This document shows positions 48,201-56,811 of a stretch of 64,000 bases of DNA, one piece after another. The notes beneath the pieces are model-generated. The model did no database searches. It worked only from the letters and a program-made list of their open reading frames with translations, and was not told the DNA's origin. The translations under genes and the position numbers were made by a program. The DNA is taken from assembly GCF_900101615.1 (NCBI RefSeq), contig NZ_FMZX01000008.1, positions 1-64,000 of the forward strand. The letters run 5' to 3'. Numbering within the stretch: the first letter of the stretch is position 1; each line of letters opens with the position of its first letter. Source of the stretch: Belnapia rosea. GTDB taxonomy: Bacteria; Pseudomonadota; Alphaproteobacteria; Acetobacterales; Acetobacteraceae.

Positions 48201-49011
48201 AGCGCTGGAGATAGGCATCGATCTGCGGCGAGGCCGCCGGGTCGCCGATGCCCCAGATCAGCGCCTGCCGCCAGGCCCGCCGCGCGTCGGTGCCGATGCC
48301 GGGCTGGTCGGCCAGCTCCGACAGGCGGCGGATGCCATCGGCCCGCGTGCCCGGCTGGTAGGTCAGGGTCTGGGCATAGGCGAGGCGCGAGCGCGCATCC
48401 GCATTCGGGCGGTCGGCGAGCCGCGCGAGCCCACGCCGCCCCTCCTCGCCCGCCGTCTCGGTGCCGGCGAGGGTCTGGTAGTATTCAAGGGCGAATTGCT
48501 CGGGTGGCCCGGCCGGGCCGAACAGCGACCGGTAGCGCGCCGCCGCCTCCGCCGCCTTGCCATCCCGTGCCAGTTGCCGGGCGGCATCCAGCGCGCCGCG
48601 GTCGATGCTGGCGCCGCGCACCGCGTTGTCCACCTGGCTGCGCTGCTCCTCCGTGGCGCCGGCGGCGCGCAGCCGGGAGAGATAGGTGGCTGCCGCGCTG
48701 CGGTTGTCGCGGGCCGCCTCGATCCGGGCGGCGACGGCGAGGGCGTTCGGGTTGTTCGGCTCGGCCGCCAGCGCCCGCTCGATCGAGAGGGCGGCGAGAT
48801 CGGCGCGGTCCTGGCCCAGCCAGCGCTCGGCCTGCCGGATCAGCAATTCCACCCCCGCCCGGCCGGCGGCTGGCGTGGGCGCGAGGCTGGCCTGGGGTTG
48901 GGACTGGGCAGGGGCATCGGCCGCCGGTGCGGCCGGCGTCACCGCCGGCTGGGCCAGGCTGGCGGCGGGCGCCAGCAGCGCCAGGGCCCAGGGAGCCATC
49001 CGGGTCCGCAT
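45241..49011 (-). CDS. bcsC: Cellulose synthase outer-membrane subunit BcsC (TPR plus beta-barrel)
   Basis: A 1256-residue export subunit. MRTRMAPWALALLAPAASLAQP is a signal peptide. Residues about 50-880 are tetratricopeptide repeats (for example AALSIERALAAEPNNPNALAVA and ANPNDADSLGGLGIVRLREGKTAEA) forming the periplasmic scaffold. The last 350 residues form the outer-membrane barrel, ending in a C-terminal Phe (LLRLNNRF) as outer-membrane proteins do. The ATG at 49011 follows the bcsAB stop after one base, so the subunits are made together. It should guide the glucan chain across the outer membrane. Confidence 0.95.
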   Translation of the reverse strand: MRTRMAPWALALLAPAASLAQPAVTPAAPAADAPAQSQPQASLAPTPAAGRAGVELLIRQAERWLGQDRADLAALSIERALAAEPNNPNALAVAARIEAARDNRSAAATYLSRLRAAGATEEQRSQVDNAVRGASIDRGALDAARQLARDGKAAEAAARYRSLFGPAGPPEQFALEYYQTLAGTETAGEEGRRGLARLADRPNADARSRLAYAQTLTYQPGTRADGIRRLSELADQPGIGTDARRAWRQALIWGIGDPAASPQIDAYLQRFPDDAEMRRRIETARASAPPPDPGSEARREGFARLDSGGLRDANRQFETAIAANPNDADSLGGLGIVRLREGKTAEARALLERAIAADPARAPQWQRALDGASYGAELAEGRALLRAGKLDEADAVLRRASRREAEDKTDAEVALGELALKRNDPAAAEQRFRTALGRRPNFVPAQTGLNQALRAQGRLSELVPVSAPRPVLSPNETQAAQLREEAARSADPVVASTLLRNAMALVPNDPWVRLDLARALRREGRAGEGRALVEELAARQSTTEAVMAAALFADEEGRAADVEALINRIPPGRRSADMARLQQRARAGAEVARAADMLRAGNVEGRQRLLMLAARPDPSGATAAAVIRAFAAVNDRFGAAEAGRVGQTVNRSGGARAQLAIAGALLAAGLEAEAGALADAADQSSLPADQRRDLASLRTGIAIRAADRLNEAGDQAGAFERLRPALAANPDSPELRLTLARLYQGARRPAEAMRLAEQVLARDPRDLDARRSAVDAAVAAGDRARAEALVAEAQALAPQDARATLLEARVARAFGQDTRARRALELAAAQRQQEVARPVTMAQAGGATPVSFPGMENPFARGGLVPTPGRAPLVALPSDPVAQDIATQLAAIEEETAPRVTSTVGGRARSGSRGLDRLNELSGSVTASVTPGALGGRLSATISPVTIDSGKLGTDENTRRRFGTNLISGNPAGSGTSTASGVGFSVGYTRSDWLKADVGTTPLGFHTTSLLGGIELAPAVTDNLRLRFTGERRAITDSLLSWSGVRDPVQGRYWGGVTRSGGRGQVEVPVGRGYIYAGGGYAIYEGDQVARNSRTEAGLGLGYPIIREGDTELTAGVDLVYFAFDKNLRHFTYGQGGYYSPQSYTAINFPVDYRSRIGDLSYRVGGTIGYVNWRENESDLYPNNPDMQARAVALSRTDPTVSARYPGQSTSGLIGGIRADLDYALTPRLSLGGALRYDKAANFDETRILLRLNNRF

Positions 49012-49012
49012 C

Positions 49013-52000
49013 TCAGTGGGCCTTCTCGACGGGGGTACGGGCGCGGAGCCGCATCGCCGCCCGGCGCCGCAGCATCCAGTAGAAGCAGCCGCCCATCGCC
49101 AGGGCCGCGGCCAGAAGGAGCAGCAGGGCGCGCTCCGGATGGTTGCCGAACCAGATCTGCGGCAGCAGCCACCAGGCGGGGTCGCCGGTCTCATAGCGCG
49201 GCATGGCGCGGTACGCCGTGACCGGGCCACCCGACATCACGACGACATCGCCCTGGATGCGGCGGGACTGCACCGGGTCGCGCAGGGCGCCGGCCATGGC
49301 GGCGACCGAGGCCTGGGTCGCGCCGGTGATGGCGACGATGGACTGGCCCGATTGCAGCGGGCTCTCGGCGCCGATGATGGCGCCCATCCCCTCGCCGCCA
49401 TCAGCGATGGCCGCGGCGGCGCGGTTGCGCTCGCCCCGGGTCGCATCGCCGAGGAAGACCGCCCGCACATCCTGCAGCGCATCCGGCAGGGCAAGCACCA
49501 GCCGCTCGCCCTCCATCCGCACCGGCGTCTCCTTCAGCAGGGTGCCGAGCGCGGGCAGCCGGCCGAGCGGGCCGATCGCCAGCAGGTCGCGCCCGGCGAC
49601 GGAGGACAGCCCGTTGCCATGCACCACCTGCAGCCCGGTCGAGGGCAGGCCGACGATGACGGCGAGCTGGCCGACGAGGTCGAGGAAGACCTGCGTCTCG
49701 GTCGCCGTCGGCCGCTCCGGCAGCAGCACCGCAGTGCCGGAGAGGTCGGCCATGCGGGTGAAGGGGAAGCCCGCCGAGGCGAAGAAGCCGAGATTGGGCA
49801 TCCGCGCATAGCGGTGGATGCGGCTGAGGTCGATCGTGCTCTCCGGCTCCACGCTGGCGCGCAGGTCGCCCGGCGTCGCCACGCAGTCGCCGCGCGCCAG
49901 CGGGCGGAGGTCGAAGCGCAGCTGCAGCTCGTCCCGGCCGAGCAGCAGGTAGGGCGGCACGGTCGCGCTGCCGTGGCGGATCTCGGGGTCGCCGAAGATC
50001 CGCCGCCGCACCGCCTCGATCGGCCACCACATCTCGCCCGGCGCCAGCGGCAGCGAGCGCAGGTAGGTCTCCGAGACCGAGACGTCGAGCCGCGAGGCGG
50101 AGATGTCGACCACCGGGCCCGGCGGCGCGCGGAATTGCAGACTGACCGGGAAGCCGCCATTGCGCCAGGTGAGGATGTCGGGCGCGGTGCGCAGCGGTAC
50201 GCGGATGGGCGCCGGCGCATAGCCGTTGCCCTGCAACTCGGTCTTTTCGACCAGGCTGCCGAGTGTCACCGGCCGGTCGGTCGCCACCCAGCGCGGCGAG
50301 TCATAGGGCTGGCGTGGCGCGACGGTGGGCTGGGAGACGCGGGCCATCTCCCCCGCCAGCGCGGCACGGCCGACCGCGAGCGCCGAGGCGGCGGCCGCCA
50401 CCTCCGCCTCGGTCCGGCCGCCGAGCACCAGCAGCGTGCCGAAGCTGTCGGCGGGGTTGGCGACGAGGGCGATGGTCGGCCCCTCGAAACGCGGGAGGGC
50501 AAGGCCCGGCACGCCATCGGCACCGACCGCCAGCACCAGCGCGTCGCCCCGGGCGGGCGCGCGGCGCTCCACCGGGAAGGTCGCGCCGCGGTAGTCCGCC
50601 TGCACGGCGAACCAGGAGGCGGCGATGGCCGCGGCCCGCAGCGCGGTCGGGCCGGCATTCTCGGCCAGCACCACCGGCAGGGTCAGCGTGCCGCGCAACA
50701 CCCGGCGGTCGAAGAGCGGCTCCGGCAGCCGCGCCAGGTCGCGCTGCGGCGGCAGGCGCTCGATCCGCATGGTCACGGTCGAGAGGTCGGAGACGGTCGC
50801 CCAGAGCAGGCCGGAGAGCGGGTCGTTGCACTCCACCGCGTAGCGGCCGGAGAAGCGGAAATTCAGCCGGTTGATCTCGCTGAAGAACAGCGGGTCGAGC
50901 GGGAATTCCAGCGGCCCGAAGGCCTGCTTCGCCGGATCGACCGGGATGGTGCCGACGAATTGCTCGTTCAGCGAGATGGCGATCTGCGACAGCGAGGGGA
51001 TCAGCGACGGCGAGGTGCCGCCCGAGACGGAGAGCCGCGCCTCGGTCACCACCTCATCGGCGCGCAGGCCGAACTGCACGCCCTGCAGGTCGGAGATGCC
51101 GCGCAGCTGCATCGGCCCGCCAAGGCCGAGCTCGCGCAGCGTCGGGCGGATCTCCCGCACGCCATCCGCCGGCTCCGCGAAGGCCGGGCGCGCGGCCGGG
51201 CCGGGCGCCGGGGCGAGCGAGGGCAGCGGCTGCGCCAGCGCGGCGGAGGCGAAGCTCACCAGGCCGAGCAGCAGGCCGGTGACGGCCGCCGCCACCGGGC
51301 GCCGCCGCGGCTCCACCACGTCGGAGACGCGGGCCGGCTGGGGCGCCGCCGCGCCGGCGGGGGCGGGCCGCTGCACCGGCTTGTTCGGGAAGGCGATCCG
51401 GTACTTGCGGAACACCGCATCGGCCGTCGCCAGCACGACATTGGCGAGCGAGCGCAGCGGCTTGTCCACGGGCCAGTCGTCCCAGTGCAGCCAGGCATCC
51501 GGCCGGCCGAAGAAGACACGCGCGACGGCGGCCTCATCGGCCAGCGTCTCCACCATGAAGCGGAGGAAGACCTCGTCATCCACCCAGCGCAGCACCTCGG
51601 CCCGCACCTCGATCACCTCGCCGCAGGTCTCGAAGGCCACCGTCGCGCGGTCGCCATCGGCGGTGCCGAGCGGGCGGGCCAGGGTGATGCGCGCGCCCGA
51701 GAGGGAGATGTTCGAGGTATGCGCCTGGATGCTCTCGCCGCTGGCGAGCTTCAGGGTCGCCGGCACCACCGCGTCGGTCCGGGCACGGACGCGCATCTGC
51801 TCCCGCTCGCGCCCGACGGCGACGGCGGCCGAGGCGGGGATGACGCAGAGCGCCGCCCAGATGGTGTTCAGCAGGTAGGCGCGGAATTCCAGGGTGGAGC
51901 TGTCGGTGATGATGATGCCGACGATGCCGATGACGAGGCCGACCAGCAGCAGCCCGGTCAGCACCACCATGGCCATCACGGTCGGCAGGTCGAGATAGCC

Positions 52001-53482
52001 CTCCTCCACCATGCCGCCCTTGTCCGTCACGTTGAACTTGCCCTTGGTCGGGTCCCAAAGGGTCTTGAAGGTCACGGGAATGAGCTGCCAGGCGAGCGAG
52101 GCTTCATAGATCTCCGACCAGAAGGAGTGGCGGTGCTTGCCGTTCAGCCGCGCCGTGGTGGCGACCGCGTGGAACATGTGAGACCCCGCATAGGCGATGA
52201 TGCCGAGCGGGCTCGCCGCGATCACGCTCTCGCCGAAGAAGAGGAAGGCGAGCGGCGAGGTGAGGAAGATGAGGCGCGGGATGGCGAAGAGGAAGCCGAA
52301 GCCGCCCATGAAGTAGCAAAGCCGCTGCCACCAGCCGAGGCCCTCGGCGACGATGGTCTTCTCCAGCCGCATGATCTGCATCATGCCGCGCGCCCAGCGC
52401 ATCCGCTGGCCGACATGCAGCGAGAGGCGCTCCGTGGCGAGGCCGGAGGCGAGCGGCAGGCGGATATAGGCGGTGTGCCAGCCGCGCTTCTGCATCAGCA
52501 GGGAGCAGTGGCAGTCCTCGGTCACGGTGATATGCGGCACGCCGCCCACTTCCTCGAGCGCGGTGCGGCGGATGACGGCGCAGGAGCCGCAGAAGAAGGC
52601 GGCGTTCCACAGGTCGTTGCCCGGCTGGATGGCGCCGTAGAACAGCAGCCCCTCATTCGGCACCGGGCGCTTGCGGGCCAGGTTCCGCTCGAACGGGTCG
52701 GGCGAGTAGAAGTAGTGCGGCGTCTGCACCATGGCGATCCGCGCATCCCGCACCAGCCAGCCCACGGTGAGCTGGAGGAAGGAGCGGGTCGGCGCGTGGT
52801 CGCAGTCGAAGATGGCGATGAAGTCGCCCTTCGTGTAGCGCAGCGCGTGGTTGATGTTGCCGGCCTTGGCGCCCTTGTTGTCCGGGCGGATGATGTAGCC
52901 GCAGCCGCATTCCTCGGCGAACCGGCGGAATTCGGGCCGGCGACCGTCATCGAGGATGTAGACGTTCAGCTTGTCCCGCGGCCAGTCCATGCCCATCGCC
53001 GCCAGCACGGTCGGCCGCACCAGGTCGAGCGATTCGTTGTAGGAGGGCACGTAGACGTCGATGCTTGGCCATGTACTCGGGTCGGCCGGCAGCGGCACCG
53101 GCTTGCGGTCGAGCGGCCAGGATGTCTGCAGGTAGGACAGCGCCATCAGCAGGCCGGCATAGAGCTCGGCGAGGAAGAGCAGGACGCCGAGCACGATCTG
53201 CGGGATGGTCTCGAATTCCAGCGTGTCCGTCGCCCGCCAGTACAGGTAGCGGAAGGTGATGGTGATCGACATCACCACCAGCACCAGCCCCATCCGGCGC
53301 GACTGGAAGCGGTTCAGCACCAGGAAGGCGATGATGCCGCCGGTGGTCAGCACCGCCTGCTGCTCCGCCTGCATCGGCAGGGTGATGTAGATGAGGCAGC
53401 CAAGGATGCCGAGGGTGACGAGAAGGGCCCGCAACAACTGATGGCGGAGGCTCGGCGGGGCAGGAAAGACGGTGGCGCTCAT
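49013..53482 (-). CDS. bcsAB: Fused cellulose synthase catalytic and regulatory subunit BcsAB
   Basis: A 1489-residue fusion. The BcsA part (1-700) has membrane helices, the GT2 motifs DDG (178-180), DCD (226-228), TED (321-323) and QRMRW (359-363), and a PilZ domain with RVRAR (564-568) and NISLSG (591-596), the RxxxR and D/NxSxxG signature for c-di-GMP. A hydrophobic stretch at 731-750 ending ALAQ resembles the former BcsB signal peptide; from about 770 on the BcsB carbohydrate-binding and flavodoxin-like repeats follow, with a final membrane anchor near 1460. The arrangement equals AcsAB of Komagataeibacter. All catalytic motifs are intact. It starts inside the bcsQ stop (ATGA). Confidence 0.96.
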   Translation of the reverse strand: MSATVFPAPPSLRHQLLRALLVTLGILGCLIYITLPMQAEQQAVLTTGGIIAFLVLNRFQSRRMGLVLVVMSITITFRYLYWRATDTLEFETIPQIVLGVLLFLAELYAGLLMALSYLQTSWPLDRKPVPLPADPSTWPSIDVYVPSYNESLDLVRPTVLAAMGMDWPRDKLNVYILDDGRRPEFRRFAEECGCGYIIRPDNKGAKAGNINHALRYTKGDFIAIFDCDHAPTRSFLQLTVGWLVRDARIAMVQTPHYFYSPDPFERNLARKRPVPNEGLLFYGAIQPGNDLWNAAFFCGSCAVIRRTALEEVGGVPHITVTEDCHCSLLMQKRGWHTAYIRLPLASGLATERLSLHVGQRMRWARGMMQIMRLEKTIVAEGLGWWQRLCYFMGGFGFLFAIPRLIFLTSPLAFLFFGESVIAASPLGIIAYAGSHMFHAVATTARLNGKHRHSFWSEIYEASLAWQLIPVTFKTLWDPTKGKFNVTDKGGMVEEGYLDLPTVMAMVVLTGLLLVGLVIGIVGIIITDSSTLEFRAYLLNTIWAALCVIPASAAVAVGREREQMRVRARTDAVVPATLKLASGESIQAHTSNISLSGARITLARPLGTADGDRATVAFETCGEVIEVRAEVLRWVDDEVFLRFMVETLADEAAVARVFFGRPDAWLHWDDWPVDKPLRSLANVVLATADAVFRKYRIAFPNKPVQRPAPAGAAAPQPARVSDVVEPRRRPVAAAVTGLLLGLVSFASAALAQPLPSLAPAPGPAARPAFAEPADGVREIRPTLRELGLGGPMQLRGISDLQGVQFGLRADEVVTEARLSVSGGTSPSLIPSLSQIAISLNEQFVGTIPVDPAKQAFGPLEFPLDPLFFSEINRLNFRFSGRYAVECNDPLSGLLWATVSDLSTVTMRIERLPPQRDLARLPEPLFDRRVLRGTLTLPVVLAENAGPTALRAAAIAASWFAVQADYRGATFPVERRAPARGDALVLAVGADGVPGLALPRFEGPTIALVANPADSFGTLLVLGGRTEAEVAAAASALAVGRAALAGEMARVSQPTVAPRQPYDSPRWVATDRPVTLGSLVEKTELQGNGYAPAPIRVPLRTAPDILTWRNGGFPVSLQFRAPPGPVVDISASRLDVSVSETYLRSLPLAPGEMWWPIEAVRRRIFGDPEIRHGSATVPPYLLLGRDELQLRFDLRPLARGDCVATPGDLRASVEPESTIDLSRIHRYARMPNLGFFASAGFPFTRMADLSGTAVLLPERPTATETQVFLDLVGQLAVIVGLPSTGLQVVHGNGLSSVAGRDLLAIGPLGRLPALGTLLKETPVRMEGERLVLALPDALQDVRAVFLGDATRGERNRAAAAIADGGEGMGAIIGAESPLQSGQSIVAITGATQASVAAMAGALRDPVQSRRIQGDVVVMSGGPVTAYRAMPRYETGDPAWWLLPQIWFGNHPERALLLLLAAALAMGGCFYWMLRRRAAMRLRARTPVEKAH

Positions 53483-54306
53483 CGCAGGCCCCAGTCGCTC
53501 AAGGCGGCGAAGCTGCCGCGTCGCCGCCCTTGCTGGCCCGGGGCGGCCAGTCGCAGCCGTGCGGCAATGGCATCGGTGACGGCCCGCAGGTCCTCGGCCG
53601 CGGGGCCGTCCCGCGCGTCGAGCAGCATGCGCTTGTCGCCCAGCGCCTCGGCCACCGCCTCATCGCGGCATACCGCACCGACCAGCCGCGCCCCCAGCGT
53701 CTCCGCCGCACCGTCGAAGACCGCGCTGGCCAGCGGCGCATCGAGATCCACCTGGTTCAGCACCACCACGCCCCGCTCCCCCGCCCGCGTCGCCAGCCGG
53801 CCGCGGCCGAGCCAGCGGTTGCTGGCGATCTGCGGGATCAGCGCCGCGCTGGCCGCGTCGGCCAGCAGCACCACCACCATGAGGTCCACCAGGGGCAGCA
53901 GGGCGCTCATCGCCGACGTCGGGCCGGGCGGGCTGTCGAGGATGACGATCCGCTCCGGGTCGGCCAGCATCTCGCGTACCGGCCCGACCAGCAGCTCCGG
54001 CTCGGCCTGCAGCGCCTGCGCGGTCTCGAGCGCGGCCAGAGGGTCGACCGTGCCATAGGGCAGGACGCGCACGCCGTAGCCGGTCTCGATCATTGCCTGC
54101 CGCCAGAGCGGGCGGCGCGTGATCTCGCCGAGGAAGCCGGACTCCTCGCGCAGCGGCAGGCCGAATTGCAGCCGCAGCGCATTCTGCGGGTCGAGATCGA
54201 TCGCCAGCACCTGATGGCCGCGTTGCGCCAGCAGCGCCGCGACATGGGCCGCGAGGGTCGTCTTGCCGACCCCTCCCTTGGGCGAGACGAAAGCGATCAG
54301 TGGCAT
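53479..54306 (-). CDS. bcsQ: Cellulose biosynthesis ParA-type ATPase BcsQ
   Basis: A 275-residue P-loop ATPase of the MinD/ParA group. The deviant Walker A KGGVGKTT is at residues 10-17, DLDPQNAL is the A' motif and VILDSPPG the Walker B. FVSPKGG and the following layout match BcsQ/YhjQ, needed for polar placement or assembly of the synthase in bacteria that carry it. Its stop overlaps the bcsAB start by 4 bases, supporting the assignment. Confidence 0.93.
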   Translation of the reverse strand: MPLIAFVSPKGGVGKTTLAAHVAALLAQRGHQVLAIDLDPQNALRLQFGLPLREESGFLGEITRRPLWRQAMIETGYGVRVLPYGTVDPLAALETAQALQAEPELLVGPVREMLADPERIVILDSPPGPTSAMSALLPLVDLMVVVLLADAASAALIPQIASNRWLGRGRLATRAGERGVVVLNQVDLDAPLASAVFDGAAETLGARLVGAVCRDEAVAEALGDKRMLLDARDGPAAEDLRAVTDAIAARLRLAAPGQQGRRRGSFAALSDWGLR

Positions 54307-54321
54307 GGCGGCAGATGGCCT

Positions 54322-54957
54322 TTAGCCTGGCCAGGCACGCCGCGGCGTCGTGCCGCGCGGCCGGGGTGAATGGGAGGGCGGCGATAGCGGGGCAGCGGCC
54401 GGCGACCGCCCGAGCGCCGGCATGGCCGGGCGCGGCGCCGGCCGGCCGGAGGCCGGGACGCCGGACGGGAGAGCCGAGGGCGCCTCAGGTTCCGGCTCGG
54501 TGCCGATCTCCTGCAGCATGCGATAGCGCCGGGCGCCCCCACCCTGCGGGCGGGGCGCCACCTCGTCCCAGCGCCGGGGCGGTGACGGGGGGGCGACCGG
54601 CTGCGGCCTCGGCTCGGGCAGCGACGGCGCCGCGGCAGCGGCAGGCAGCGGCTCGGCGACCGGCGGGGATGGAAGGGGCGGAGGCGACGGGCGATGCGCA
54701 GCCGGCACCGCGACCACCACGGCCGGTTGGGCCGCAACGGGCTCGGGCGGTGGTATGGGGACAGGCGCGCCCGGGGCCGTCACCGGCTCGGGCGGCGCGG
54801 CGGTCACCAGGTCAGGGGCGGCAGGCGCCGGAGCTTCCTCCACAGCTTCCGGCTCAGGCGCGATGGGGACCGGGTCGAAGACAACGGCCGGAAAGGGGAT
54901 ATAGCGAAAGGCCCTCAGATCGCAGGCAGCAGCCACCCTTGCGACTTCACGCTCCAC
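54322..54957 (-). CDS. Proline-rich protein at the head of the cellulose operon (BcsP/BcsR-like?)
   Basis: About 211 residues. A short folded N-terminal part (EREVARVAAACDLRAFRYIPF) is followed by about 150 residues dominated by Pro, Ala and Glu, then a basic Pro/Arg tail. Start is taken at GTG 54957, with TTGGGGAC just upstream; the frame is open to 55080 but with atypical Cys-rich content. It ends 15 bases before bcsQ. Cellulose operons often begin with a small BcsR domain, sometimes fused to a Pro-rich region (BcsP); the position and layout fit, but the domain match is weak by eye. Confidence 0.6.
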   Translation of the reverse strand: MEREVARVAAACDLRAFRYIPFPAVVFDPVPIAPEPEAVEEAPAPAAPDLVTAAPPEPVTAPGAPVPIPPPEPVAAQPAVVVAVPAAHRPSPPPLPSPPVAEPLPAAAAAPSLPEPRPQPVAPPSPPRRWDEVAPRPQGGGARRYRMLQEIGTEPEPEAPSALPSGVPASGRPAPRPAMPALGRSPAAAPLSPPSHSPRPRGTTPRRAWPG

Positions 54958-55205
54958 GGTCGAGCTGTCCCCAACGAACCATCGACATGATGTATGGCCC
55001 AACCTGCCGCCGCAACCATATGACGAACCGCATTTACACCTTCTTAGCAGTAAGGCGTTGCAGTTATGCTGGGGAACCACGCCGCAGGGCGGGAATCGGT
55101 GTAGGTTTTTGCAGCCTGAGGTTATATATTGACCCCAGGCTGCCAGCCAGGGTGGCCTGCGGTCGTTAACCGCTGATACTTGGATCGCCCCCGAGGACCC
55201 TGCCG

Positions 55206-55343
55206 ATGCTCATCGAGCCCATCCGCGCCACCACCCGCTACGGCGACAGCGGCAAGACCAGCACCCTGCGCTATACGATCGGAAGCGCCCTCGTGATCGT
55301 GGTGCTGTTCGGCCTCTTCCTGCTCGCCGGGCTGGAAATCTAG
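55206..55343 (+). CDS. 45-residue single-span membrane peptide
   Basis: ATG 55206 to TAG 55343 encodes MLIEPIRATTRYGDSGKTST, then a hydrophobic helix (about residues 26-43, GSALVIVVLFGLFLLAG) and a short LEI tail. GAGGAC at 55191-55196 is a fair ribosome site. It ends 12 bases before the TVP38-type gene and runs in the same direction. The regular N-in, one-helix layout and ribosome site support a real small protein; function unknown. Confidence 0.6.
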   Translation: MLIEPIRATTRYGDSGKTSTLRYTIGSALVIVVLFGLFLLAGLEI

Positions 55344-55355
55344 CCCATTCGCTGG

Positions 55356-56081
55356 TTGCGGGACCGCCGACTCTGGCTCGCCCTCGGCGCCGTCGCGCTG
55401 ATCCTCGGCCTGCGCCTCACCGGCCTCGGTGACCTGCTCTCGCTCGAGACGCTGCGCAATCACCGGGCGGAGCTTACCGGATGGGTCGCGGGGCATCGGC
55501 TCGGCGCCGCGCTCGCCTATGTCGCGCTCTACACGGCGGCCGTTGCCTTCTCCGTGCCCGGCGCCGTCATCCTGACCCTGGCGGGCGGCTTCCTCTTCGG
55601 TGCGCTCGCCGGCACGCTGCTGGCGGTGACGGGCGCCACCCTCGGTGCCGTCCTCGTCTTCCTCTTCGCCCGGGCGATCTTCGGCGAGGCCGCGCTCGAC
55701 CGCCTTGGCGAGCGCGCGGGGCGGCTGGCCGAGGGCATCCGCCGCAATGCCTGGTCCTACCTGCTGGTGCTGCGGCTGGTGCCGCTCTTTCCCTTCTTCC
55801 TCGTCAACCTGGTGCCGGCCTTCGTCGGGGTGCGGCTACCGGTCTATGCGGTGACGACCTTCTTCGGGATCCTGCCGGGCACCGCCGTCTTCGCCCTCTC
55901 CGGCGCCGGGCTTGGCTCGGTGCTCGATTCGGGCGGGCCGCTCGAGTTGCGCTCCATCCTGACGCCGCAGATTCTCGGCGCGCTCTGCGGGCTGGCGGCC
56001 CTCTCGCTCGCCGCCATCCCGCTGAGGAACCGGTTCAGATCGCCGAATACCCCCCATCCACCGTCCAATTCGAGCCGGTGA
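55356..56081 (+). CDS. TVP38/TMEM64 (DedA-like) family membrane protein
   Basis: A 241-residue inner-membrane protein with about five helices. AFSVPGAVILTLAGGFLFG and the block around RLVPLFPFFLVNLVPAFVGV with TTFFGILPGTAVF are the conserved SNARE-associated domain motifs. Some family members scramble lipids, others are linked to selenite or undecaprenyl-phosphate transport. The only good start is TTG at 55356, giving MRDRRLWLALG; support for that codon is weak. The C-terminal 15 codons overlap the end of the convergent SDR gene. Confidence 0.85.
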   Translation: MRDRRLWLALGAVALILGLRLTGLGDLLSLETLRNHRAELTGWVAGHRLGAALAYVALYTAAVAFSVPGAVILTLAGGFLFGALAGTLLAVTGATLGAVLVFLFARAIFGEAALDRLGERAGRLAEGIRRNAWSYLLVLRLVPLFPFFLVNLVPAFVGVRLPVYAVTTFFGILPGTAVFALSGAGLGSVLDSGGPLELRSILTPQILGALCGLAALSLAAIPLRNRFRSPNTPHPPSNSSR

Positions 56082-56811
56082 CGAAGCTCGCCCGGTCGGA
56101 GCAGAGCCAGACCACCGCCTCGGCAATCTCACCCGGCTGGCCGAAGCGGCCGAGCGCGGTGCGGGCGATGATCTTGTCCCCCCGGCGGCGCATCGACTCC
56201 TCGGTCATCGGCGTCTCGATATAGCCGGGGCAGACGGCATTCACCCGGATGTTCTCGGCCGCATGGTCGATCGCGGCCGCCTTGGTCAGCCCTACCACGC
56301 CATGCTTGCCGACCACATAGCCGGCCGCCCCCGGTAGCCCGCGCAGCCCGGCGATCGAGGCGGTGTTGACGATGGCGCCGCCACCCTGCTTCCGCATCTG
56401 CGCCACCTCATGCCGCAGGCAGCGCCAGACGCCGGTGAGGTTCACGTCCAGCAGCCGCTGCCAGGACGCCTCGGCCAGGTCGGCGGCGAGCACGCCCGTC
56501 GCATTCACCTGGTGTGGCGCGATCCCGGCATTGTTGAAGGCGCAGTCGAGCCCGCCGAAGGCGGCGACCGCAGCCGCCACCATGGCCTCCACCGCCGCGT
56601 CATCCGTCACGTCGCAGGCGATGGCGACCGCCTGGCCGCCCTGCGCCTCGATGGCGGCGACGGTGCCCTGCGCCGCCTCCAGCGTCTGGTCGGCCGCCGC
56701 CACCCAGGCGCCCTCGCGCGCGAAGGCCAGCGCCGTCGCCCGCCCGATGCCTGAGCCGGCGCCGGTGACGAGCGCCGACTTGCCGTCGAGCATGCCCTTG
56801 GCCGCGCTCAC
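56035..56811 (-). CDS. Short-chain dehydrogenase/reductase
   Basis: A 258-residue classical SDR. TGAGSGIGRATA is the cofactor glycine motif, NNAG the structural motif, and the catalytic Ser (TASIAGL), Tyr and Lys (YVVGK) are present. The C-terminus FVTGSNWTVDGGYSAI is canonical. It starts inside the stop of the HSL-type esterase (ATGA) and is the last gene of an esterase-esterase-SDR operon, so it may oxidise or reduce the alcohol or ketone released by those hydrolases (inference). Its last 47 bases overlap the convergent TVP38-type gene. Confidence 0.94.
   Translation of the reverse strand: MSAAKGMLDGKSALVTGAGSGIGRATALAFAREGAWVAAADQTLEAAQGTVAAIEAQGGQAVAIACDVTDDAAVEAMVAAAVAAFGGLDCAFNNAGIAPHQVNATGVLAADLAEASWQRLLDVNLTGVWRCLRHEVAQMRKQGGGAIVNTASIAGLRGLPGAAGYVVGKHGVVGLTKAAAIDHAAENIRVNAVCPGYIETPMTEESMRRRGDKIIARTALGRFGQPGEIAEAVVWLCSDRASFVTGSNWTVDGGYSAI

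Noticed and set aside
48686-54058. Very long plus-strand open frame (1790 codons) opposite bcsAB and bcsC
   Set aside because: It lies antisense to unmistakable bcs genes, has low-complexity His/Arg/Gly-rich content and no motifs. In DNA this rich in GC, antisense frames stay open by codon bias.
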